From NCBI GenBank assembly GCA_012295275.1, contig CM022679.1, positions 2,086,116-2,150,115 on the forward strand: a stretch of DNA of 64,000 nucleotides, given 5' to 3'. Below, one piece after another: positions 48,710 to 58,531 of the stretch. A program made the position numbers and the translations under genes. How positions within the stretch are numbered: position 1 is the first letter of the stretch; every line of letters begins with the position of its first letter. Origin of the DNA: Chrysomallon squamiferum (lineage: Eukaryota > Mollusca > Gastropoda > Neomphalida > Peltospiridae). The notes beneath the pieces were generated by a model. It had not been told where the DNA came from and ran no database searches. It saw nothing but the letters and a program-made list of their open reading frames with translations.

Positions 48710-49664
48710 ACTGATAATCCTAAAACAATTTTTATTATTTATTTATTTATTTATTCTTATATTGTTGTTGTTGATGATGCTATTTTTTGTTATTGCAATT
48801 ATTATTATAATTAATAATAATAATATTATTATTATACAAATTTTTGCTTGTCCAGATATGTTCAGAAATGTATTATATCACGTGATCTGTAGAGTTAATT
48901 TAAATATTTAAAAAAGTTACATGCCAGGTGAACTAATTTCAATGGGAGTTCAGTTCCTATCTACACAACAGTTTATTAATAATAATTTATCAGAAAATGT
49001 TGCTTTTCGAGCTTTGTGAATGTGTGTATTTGTGCGAGTATGTTTGTTTCTTCTTTAGCCAAAAACTTAAATAATTTGTAAAAATAAAGAAGCTGTATGA
49101 AACTTTGAACAAAAAAAACAACAACCGACTACCAAAACAATGACAAAAAACACACACAAAAAAAAACAACAACAAAAACACACCCCAAAAACAACCCCAA
49201 AACACGCAATAAAAACCAAAGGAACAACAACAAAAGAACTACAACATCAAAAACAAACAAAAAAGCGACAAAGAAATACAATAACAATCTGAAAGGGTAT
49301 CTGTAACATTACAGGGGAATTCTGGGACTATCTGTACTCTGATTCGTGGGGAGAGGAGTCCTCACTGCGAGTTTTAGACGGAGAACTTCTTCAACTGCTC
49401 TTTCACGGCCTCAACGTGTTGGTGCGAGATAATGTCGCTGCCTCTCGCAATACTTACGCATTCGCAAAACACACCCGTGACTTGAGACATCTGAGTAAAG
49501 AGGTTAAGTATATCACTTAGTTTTATTCTGGTTTTATTGTGAAAAATAAAGTTATATTAATTCTATTTTATTTAGTTTTAATTTTATGCTAACACACACA
49601 GACACACACAAACACGCGCTTATTTACTGTTTCTTCAATACTGTCCGCAACATTCCTCTCTCTC

Positions 49665-49716
<52 letters not shown>

Positions 49717-51794
49717 GCGTGCGTACATATGTATGATATTTTGTCAGTACATTTTATTTTCAGCTGAGGTTTTTCATTATTTTTACTACCACTAATATTA
49801 TTATCAACATCATCATCATTATTATAATTATTGTTATTATTATTTCAGGATGACAGTAAAATCGAGGAGATTATATTTATAGATTTAACATGCTATGGTA
49901 TTAACGATGAATATTTTTGGAAACCAACATCAGTTCGCACTGCAAAGGAATCGACCGTAATTGAAACAACCAGAGGTGAAGAGCTGTGGAGAAAACTTCG
50001 AAGGTTCGTCGAAATAGCTGGTTACTTTAAGACTTCAAATCGCAAACAGCTGATTACAAACAGTGCACTATTTACTATATATAGTCCGAAATCGGTCAGG
50101 GTTTTTGACACGCAATTTAACAGCGTCGACTCAGGAATGCTGGGAAAGAAGGGCCCTATTATAAATATTCCACTTTCAGTGCTATCGGCAATGGCTATAA
50201 AACCAGCAAATACTTCATTTAGTCCCTTGGGTTATGCTTTAGGATCTTTGCATGCAAAGAAAAACGTCAATCAGGTTGGTATGGCAGTGATGCCCAGCAT
50301 GATGCCTAAAAGAACTAAGAAAATGAAACCCACCGCCCTGACAACAATAATGGAGACTATTCCTGGAGTTGTTCATGGTTCTGATTCGTCGGAAACCCAG
50401 AAAAATGTAAAAAAACTTTTGAAAAAGTTTAAACTGGATGAAGTTGCTTACATTCGAAAGCCACTCTCCCAACATTATTATTTAAATCAAAAGGAGGGCG
50501 CGATGGAAAATAAAGCAATCACTGCTCGGAAAAAACTGAATATACGAAAGAAAGAAATTCTGCAAGAAAGGGAAAAAGCAAAGGAAATGGAAATTTTCAA
50601 GGAAAAAAAAAAAAAAAAAAAGATTATTCCAGAAATTAAAATATCCAGCGTTGATATCGATGTAGAATCGTTTGGTCTTGTAAAGACTATTGATAAAATT
50701 CCTTCTTTTAGAGATTTGGTAAGAACGTTTCTAAATAAGTCACGAAAGAAGAAAAAGAAGAGAATACTTAAACGACGAAAAAAATGCGATGTACTGAATT
50801 TTGAACCCTCTCCACTTCAACCAATTCACAAAGAAACTAACAAGAAAATTTCAATGTCTGATCAGTCGTCGTCTTCAGACGAAGATGAAGGGCTGATGTC
50901 TGATGGACGTATGTCTGGAAACCTATCTCCCACCACGTCAGCCTGTTCTTTAATAATGCACGACATCTGTTCTACTGTCTCTGCCCACACTGTCACAGAG
51001 TCATGGATGTCTGATGATAATGAACAACCTACAAAACTCAGCACTGGTAATATCTGGAAACTTAAACAATCTGAGGGAAAATTCACAGGTGAGTACTTGA
51101 ACGTACCGAAAATAGAGGATTATAACCCGATTGCTGTCCTTCCAGTAGATGCCAAAAGCCCAAGAAACAACGAAAATCTACAAAGAGTTTTCTTCCAGAC
51201 ATACCAGAAAAATTATCAAAAAGACAAATGTCGTTATTTATTGCCAAACATAAGAAAGATTATCTCAAAGATAACGAAAAGGTGGAAGAAGAAGAGGAAA
51301 AATATTCTCATCTGGACTTCGATTCCGAAGAACTGGAGGAGGATTATTCACGTTGGTTGTTAAAATTAAACAGAAATTTTAGTCTTGAGTGTATCGCAAA
51401 CAAAGCATCACAGCAGAAAAAGAAGCAGCCTAGAAACAAACTAGAAACAGGATTAGCGGCGTCATCAGAAACACCATCAAGTTCATCTTCGTCACATCGC
51501 CCGTATACGAAATCGAAATCCAAAACCAAAACCAAAAAATCCGAATCAAATATGATATTAGGGAAATTAAAACCATTTAAATTCCTTAGCCATGCTGATT
51601 ACGTCCCAAAGGAACCGGAAGTTGTAAAGCCAGATTTTGAAAGCTCCAATTTTCAGGAATTTAAATGGAACCTTATCAAAGCTTTGAATGATTTTGTTAT
51701 TCGAAAAGAGAATATGATGTCAAGCCATGGTTATAGATATATTTCATCTGTTACTTTCACACGACCCGAAATCTACAAAAAGTTTAAACTATAA
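47818..51794 (+). CDS. Uncharacterised protein, tandem paralogue A (4 exons, 745 aa)
   Basis: Family not recognised. Model: 47818-48031, 49315-49502, 49849-51088, 51199-51794; all introns are GT-AG and in phase. Shared with the downstream paralogue: N-terminal YFFGRAPEIF and VSFD, then VLCEDLN and FSPG at the exon 1 end; exon 2 WDYLYSDSWGEESSLRVLDG; VDSGMLGKKG (about 227-236); an HYYLNQ segment; and the C-terminal block FKWNLIKALNDFVIRKEN ... ISSVTFTRP...KKF. The middle is lysine-rich, including six consecutive lysines on an A19 run, and acidic/serine-rich (QSSSSDEDEG). No signal peptide or membrane segment is visible, so the protein is probably soluble and may be nuclear (inference from basic clusters). 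Intron 3 (51089-51198) is absent from the paralogue; it is inferred because two overlapping reading frames must be joined, and the join restores similarity (TDIPEKLSKR against SDIQISKYIKR). RNA evidence is needed for this junction. Confidence 0.8.
48320..48376. repeat. (TA)n microsatellite
   Basis: Pure TA run in intron 1 of paralogue A. Confidence 0.97.
49668..49712. repeat. (TG)n microsatellite
   Basis: TG run in intron 2 of paralogue A. Intron 2 of paralogue B also has one. Confidence 0.95.
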
Positions 51795-52922
51795 CCGTCT
51801 GCTGATGAAATGTGATTGAGGAAAAAAAAAAAAGATCAACGATATATGAATACGATGCGTTTTGCCATTAAGCTGTTAGTTTGTATAAAATATATGATGA
51901 TTTTCTGTTAAACTAACACTCAAGATGACTTACTGGATATAACGATAATTAAGTGGTCACGTTATTCTGAACAATCATGATGATGCTGTTGTATCCGTCA
52001 GTAATTACTAATTCTTTTATTAAGTATAAAAACATTATCATGTTTCTTTTCAGATTATCAATCATGATAATCTAATTGTTTGTTTATGTAATTGTTTATT
52101 TATGCAAATCTGATACTATTTCTACTATGTGATGTAATTTTTGACTACACCAATAGTCGTGATTGGTGCTTTTAAATATGTTTGTTGATTATAGAAGTTT
52201 AGAAAACATTTCAATCATTATTAATTTTTTTTTTTTTTTTTTTGTTGAAAGCAGCCTTTTACAAGTTAATTTTGTGATTATTAAAACTTTGACACGTTTA
52301 ATTTAATGGTTTACAGTTATCATGAATTTTTTATTTTAAATTGTTCGGTAATTTTGCAAGATTTTAGAAATAAAAAATATTTCTTTTTGTTTTCATCAGT
52401 TTACAAAACTACTGGCTTTTTTCTTCATTTATTCACCTGTTAAATTATTTTGTTTATTGTTGTGTTGTTGTTATTTATTTATTTATTCATTCATTTAATA
52501 ATTTTTGAAGGAAAACGAAATATCTTCTCTACAAATTTTTATTGTTCATAAATCGTGTTTTTTTTTTGTTTTTTTTTTTGCTGCCTTGGTAGTATAATAA
52601 TAATAACAACAACAACAATAGTAATAACAATAACAGCAGCAGCAATAATAATAACAGCAGTAACAATTACTACTGGTGCTAATAGTAACAGTAGTAATAC
52701 GCTTTGCTTTTAGTTGTAGCAGCATACATTATTTTATAAGCTGTAGAAACAGTAGGAACAAACTTCAGTAAATAACATAAAACCAGGTAACATTAGATAA
52801 TATAAAATAACGTATAAAATATCATAATACAATATACAAAAAATAAATCAATATATATATATAGGCTCTATATGAAAAATACTAATTAGTTTTTCCTATC
52901 GTTATTTAATAATAATAACAGC

Positions 52923-52971
<49 letters not shown>

Positions 52972-53309
52972 TAACAACAACAACAAAAAAATTAATAATT
53001 ATAACAATAAATGTACCAAATTTTGCAAAATTTATATATATTTGTTAGTGGTTTTATGTAAAAGCAGGATTTATCCCATAAGGATTCCCTCCCCCCCCGT
53101 AACAATAAATTAACAAAAAATTATGACGTCACTCAATTGTCTTGTCTTGTCTTTCATTACGAACTACTCGTAGTCGCGTGGAAGGAACTAAACTACTGTT
53201 TTTACTTACAATACTACACTAATAAGCCTAAATACCAAACGAGAATTGGTTATAAAAAAGGAAAAAACGATAAAAGAAAAAAAAAAAAAAAAAAAAAAAC
53301 GAGGAAATT
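51795..53309. other. Spacer between the two paralogues
   Basis: Contains the presumed 3' UTR of paralogue A (AATAAA at 52369-52374, followed by T/GT-rich sequence), then poly-T, CAA/CAG trinucleotide repeats near 52595-52700, a (TAA)n run at about 52920-52970 and the promoter of paralogue B. No coding sequence is seen. Confidence 0.6.
53124..53131 (+). promoter_or_regulatory. Perfect CRE upstream of paralogue B
   Basis: Full palindromic TGACGTCA lies 186 bp upstream of the ATG. It matches the CREB/CREM/ATF consensus exactly. Its role is inferred from position and from the similar element before paralogue A. Confidence 0.5.
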
Positions 53310-54351
53310 ATGACAACCAAAAGCTATTTCTATGGAAAAGCTCCACAAATATTTGACCAAAATCTGAAAAAAGTAAACTTCGATGTACCCGATATCGACG
53401 ACCCTTTTGGCAACATTATTGATGGTGAAAAGGAAGATGTGAGTGGATATAAACGAAACAGTAAGTTTGCGTCTCGAGTCATCTCCTTTGTTTTGTGTGA
53501 AGACCTTAACGCAGAAGAGGAAACAGTAAAGAATGAATTTTCTCCAGGTAACTATCTGAACTGAATAAACCGTAAGCAGCGCATCTAAAATTCCTGTATT
53601 GGGGGGGGGGGAGGGTAATTGAACAGGAGGGAAAAGCGTCTTTCGTGGAACGTGTGTAACTATGAAACTCTGATGTGAATTTAATTTATGGACGGAAGTT
53701 TAGTAACTAGTTCTGGTAGAGGGGGTGGTATAGGAGGAGTTGGATTAACTGTAGTAGTAGTAGTAATAAAAGTAGTAGCAGTAATAGTAGGATAAATTAA
53801 TTAGGTGCATAAGTATTTGTCGTAACAATTAAATAAATAATAATTACTATGATAGCATTAACAACTCACTAACAACAACCACCACGGCAGTAACAATAAC
53901 AACAACAACAAAAACAAAAAACAACAATATCCACAATAGTAACAACACAAACAACAACAACAATAACAATGACAACAACAACAATGATAAAAGCAACAAT
54001 AACAATAATCATAATAATAACAACAACTCAAACAACAACAATAAACATTACAATAACAGTAACATGAATAATAATAACTAACAACAACAACAATAATAAC
54101 AATTATATTTGTAACATTACAGTGGAATTCTGGGACTATTTGTACTCTGATTCGTGGGGAGAGGAGTCCTCACTGCGAGTTTTAGACGGAGAACTTCTAG
54201 AACTGATTTTTCACAGCCTCAACGTGTTGCTGCGAGATGGCTCTCTGTTTTCTCGTAACACTTTTGCGTTCGCGAGAAACACCCGCCTTGTTAAAAACAA
54301 GGATGATACAAGCAATGTAATTTTTACATATTTTTTTAAAATGTATTGTTA

Positions 54352-54399
<48 letters not shown>

Positions 54400-56412
54400 T
54401 GCTACTGAGCGTGCAAGTCGTGTCGATTGTATACTGTATGTTTACGTGTATGTTTTGTGTGTGAATATGTGGATTTTTGAGTGTATATTTTATTTATGCC
54501 CTTGTATATGTGTTAATTATTTCAGACTGAGTCAAAGATTCACGAAGTATTGGTTATAAATTTTACCTACTATGCTAGAATGGTAGAGAGAGATCACTTT
54601 GATGAGCCAGATGTTCCGATATTTCTGAACGCGATGCCAATAAGATTAAACATTTCTTTTGGCGTCGACTCCAGTCTGACGAAGTATGAACATTACGATC
54701 ACTATCTGGAGGTCGTTGAGAGTTTTTCAAATCCCAAGAAGCGTGTACCTTCAGTTCACATAGTGCCACTGTTTCCGATAAGCAAACCGAAATCTGAGAA
54801 GATTGGTTATTTTCACGTTGAGTCAGTAGACACGGGGTTGCTTGGAAAGAAAGGCTCAATAAAAACAGTGCCACTGTCTTTGCTGAAGACGCATGTTAGA
54901 AAAATGTCGAAAATTGACAAGTTTCATCAAGGCAGAAACTTCGGACCGAATACTGTAATGCCTCGTCTGTTGAAAAAGGATGAACCTAAAGGATGCCAAA
55001 ACCTGTGCGTCATTTTGGAAAATATCGAACACATTCACAATCCGCGGAGGTTCAGCAGAAGCATCGATACGGACTCGATGGTATCGGACGTTCTAGAAGC
55101 AATGGACGAAGATGGATCCAAAATAATTGAACAAATGACGCAATTGACTCAACGTCAACAGCAGAGTGTTTTAAAGAAGTGGAAACTCGAAGAAGTTAGT
55201 ATCAGTCGAAAGAGACTTCGTAATCACTATTACATAGATCAGCACAAGCCGACAATGGACACCTTTAAAGATTCTGGAGAGAAACTTCGTTACAAATTGA
55301 AAGAAATTCAGCTGCAAAGAGAAAAAAATAAAAAAGTTCAGAATATTAAGAGAGAAATAAAAGGTGATTCAGAAAATGAAACTGTTAAAACCGAATGGCC
55401 TTCAAATAAAATTTTGAAGCTTATAAAGGAAGTTCCTTCGTTTGAAGACCTGTTGAAATGGATTAAAGCTGTCGAACGACATCATAAAAAATTAAAGAGA
55501 AACATGAGGGCGAATAGTGAATATAAACAGGTCAGGCGAGGCACTGCGAAGAAGGGCTCAGCTAAAAGTGGTAAGAAAACCGACACCAAATTCGACACTT
55601 CAGAAAATGAAAGAGAACGGAACAGACAGACGGCAATAAAGAAAAGGTCTAAAAAAATAAACATTTCACCCTCCTCTTCCTTATCCGAGCTGTCGTGGTC
55701 GTCGTCGTCCTCTGGATACGGGTCGCCTGCTATAACTCCATCGACGCAAACACAACGTCGTTGGTCAAGTTCGTCATCAGTGGCAGTCACACCAGACCTG
55801 CATGAGAAAACACATGCTTATTCTATAGTTTCCGACAAAGTTCTTGAAAAAACATCCTCAATCAAGGAGGTAGATGAAGAAACAGGCGACATTATCGAAG
55901 AAGAAACACAATCTGAAAGCAAATCTGATATTCAAATTTCGAAATACATTAAACGAGATTTTAGTCGAGAGAAATTTTTGGAATCGGCTAGGAACAGATC
56001 GATTGCCTTGTTGAGTCCTTGGAATCAGGAATTATCACCTCCCCTGCCATCTGATGACCAGTTTATACTAAGAAAACATCTAGTTCACGATGACAGCAAG
56101 TTTATACCAGCGGAAGGGCAGCCACAGGTTTTGGGACAACTGAAACACTTCAAGTTCCTGAACTACAGAAATTATGAAGCCAAACATCCCGATGTCGTAA
56201 TTCCAGACTGGAGCAGAATCATGAGCCTGGATGATTTCAAATGGAGGCTTCTAAAAGCGATGGATGATTTCGTTATCAGGAAAGAAAACATAAACACAAA
56301 TTACAATTATAAATGCATTTCTTCAGTGACCTTCACCAGACCAGCGGCGTTCAAAAAGTTCCAGGTTCATTCTGGTTTGGTTCACCTCGAGCATGATGCT
56401 AGTAAAAAATAA
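53310..56412 (+). CDS. Uncharacterised protein, tandem paralogue B (3 exons, 772 aa)
   Basis: Family not recognised; duplicate of the gene just upstream, same strand. Model: 53310-53547, 54123-54316, 54526-56412, phases 1 and 0, identical to introns 1 and 2 of paralogue A. N-terminus has YFYGKAPQIF, VNFD, VLCEDLN and FSPG; exon 2 has WDYLYSDSWGEESSLRVLDG and SRNTFAFARNTR. The long last exon carries VDTGLLGKKG (about 245-254), PSFEDLLKWIKAVERHHKK, an HYYIDQ segment, basic and serine-rich stretches (SELSWSSSSSGYGSP), then C-terminal FKWRLLKAMDDFVIRKEN, ISSVTFTRP and FKKF. It runs 14 residues past the paralogue's end. Codon use is unbiased and the long frame has no stops, so it is clearly coding. 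No enzymatic motif, membrane segment or signal peptide is visible; function is unknown. Conservation is concentrated in the N-terminus, exon 2 and the C-terminus, which suggests interaction modules separated by fast-evolving linkers. Confidence 0.86.
53870..54112. repeat. (CAA)n/(TAA)n degenerate array
   Basis: About 240 bp of A/C-rich trinucleotides ending just before the acceptor of exon 2 in paralogue B; T is scarce. Confidence 0.9.
54353..54396. repeat. (TG)n microsatellite
   Basis: TG run in intron 2 of paralogue B, at the same relative place as the one in paralogue A. Confidence 0.95.
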
Positions 56413-56488
56413 ACACTATAAAACCAAAATAATAATAATAAAATTGTAAATTAATATAAATTTTAATACCAATGTTAGTATCAAAAGT

Positions 56489-56494
56489 AATAAA
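56489..56494 (+). terminator. Candidate poly(A) signal of paralogue B
   Basis: AATAAA lies 77 bp after the stop codon and is followed by a T/GT-rich region (ATTTTCCTCTTATTG, then GTTTGAGTTTGTTT), a good fit to a cleavage and polyadenylation region. Confidence 0.55.
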
Positions 56495-58474
56495 GTCTCA
56501 GTTTTCATTGATTTTCCTCTTATTGTTTTAAATTCGTGTTTGAGTTTGTTTCCAAGTGTATGCAATTGTTCTTCTTTGTGTCTGCGTTTTAGTATGCTTG
56601 TTTGTACGCACAAGTCTTTGTATGGGTGTATGGTATATACGTACGAGTAAGTGTGTTTCATGAGTAAAATGGCGAAAAAAAAAAAAAAAAAACAAGGAAA
56701 GGAAACCAATTCCTAAAAACACTGCCCTATTGTAATGTGTGCTGGCCGTTAACAGGTAATCGGAAATAATAATAATAATAATAAAAAAAAGGTTTACGAA
56801 ATGGAACTGGCGAGTTTTTCATACATTAGCGTTTTAGCAAGCTAGGTCACAAAATATAAATACCCTTTGAAGTTGTTTTACGATACTTATAATATTAGTA
56901 ATCCATGTTTTTCTTCACATTTCAAAGCCACCCAAATCAGTTTTGGAAAATTACACGCACGCACATCATATACACACACACACACAGAGTAAATTCAGTT
57001 TAGATGTTTCAAATTAATTTTCATTAATTTTATTGAATTCATCCCATATGAAAGTTTAATTTTGTTAGGTTTACGAAGCGATGCCATTGACTCCAGCGTT
57101 GTCAGCTCATCTTCATCAACAGCTTCAACAACTAGAAAACAACTGTAATTTACTTTTTTCTTAAAAACCTACATTTTTATAAAGTACAAAGTTGTGTATG
57201 TTTTGAATTGTTACTTATGTCCATCTTTGTCCACGAAGTTGAAACCGTCCAATTCAGCTACGTTAAGTTTGCCAAAGGCAGTTAATATGTGTAGAAATGA
57301 ATTGTTGTTGTGTTACCCTTACAAAGGATCTAGGTGTCAAGTGTTTTTAAGTAATGTACACAAATAACACAAATTCTTTAATGTTGGATTCCAATTTTGC
57401 TTCTCATCAAACATGGCTCAAAACAAAATATTTTTAATTTATAACTGGGCCATTCAGAATTTTGTCCTAGGCCTACCTTTGATCGCTATATTAACCCTGA
57501 AATGTTATTAAATCATTGTAAGAACCTTAATAAATAAATTATATTTTATAATCTTCATGCATATATTTCTTTTATCTACTCAAATTAGTTAGGATGGTGT
57601 ACCATTCATGTTATTATCTTAAAATCTGTCACAGGTGGTTTTCTTGTGTGGAAAGATGCTACCTGTCTTTATCTTAAAATAATAACAACAACAAAACAAA
57701 ATGTGGAGAATTAGTTTTAATATCAGCAAAGAAAAAAGTAAATAAAATAAATAAATGAAAGACCATGTAACTAATAAACAAATTCATTGCATACGAAACA
57801 ACAGTACTGACTTGGTTTTGTATTACAGATAGTGACAGCTGATTTTAAACTGTTTAGATATTACAGTGTCAGCAGATTTTCAAATGCTTACGTTTTGTAT
57901 ACATTTTAAATACATACTTTGCTAAAGAAGTGTCAGTGAGAAAACTTTTCAGTTCACACAGAAGTGTTGAAACATTACAAAGCTCTTCAAAAAGAAACAA
58001 TAAAACCCCCAGCAGTGTACAGGTTTACAATAAACTCTATCAGCCTTTATATTGTCACCTGAATTAAAGAGAAAATTAAAAATATACATCATTGTCATGA
58101 TTACCTAAGTAATGTAAGTGATGTGGGTACATTAAAAGATTTATAATAAAGCTGTGATTTCAAAAAAAAAAAAAATAATAATAATAATAATAATATATTC
58201 TTTATGTGGTCAGTTTGTTGTAGTCAAACCACTGAGAAAAAATGTAATTTAAGAATAATGTGTTGTTCCTGTTCAGTATTAGCAGAATAAAAATAAAACT
58301 TCTGCAGTATACAATATTAACAGTTATTTCACACATTAATTAATGCTTATGAAAATATACAGTGATTTTAGCACTTGTTTTGTTTTTTAAACTGAATTTG
58401 TAGATATTACAAAATTTCAAATAATCATTTGAAATAGTAATAATAATAATATAATAATAATAATAGTAATAATA

Positions 58475-58531
<57 letters not shown>

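Noticed and set aside
50239-51086. Minus-strand frames opposite the long exon of paralogue A, and similar ones opposite paralogue B
   Set aside because: They are shadows of the plus-strand coding frames, which have the family motifs and consistent splicing.
51061-51300. Frameshift or pseudogene interpretation of paralogue A
   Set aside because: A GT-AG intron with strong sites joins the two frames in phase and restores the conserved C-terminus, so an intact spliced gene is simpler.
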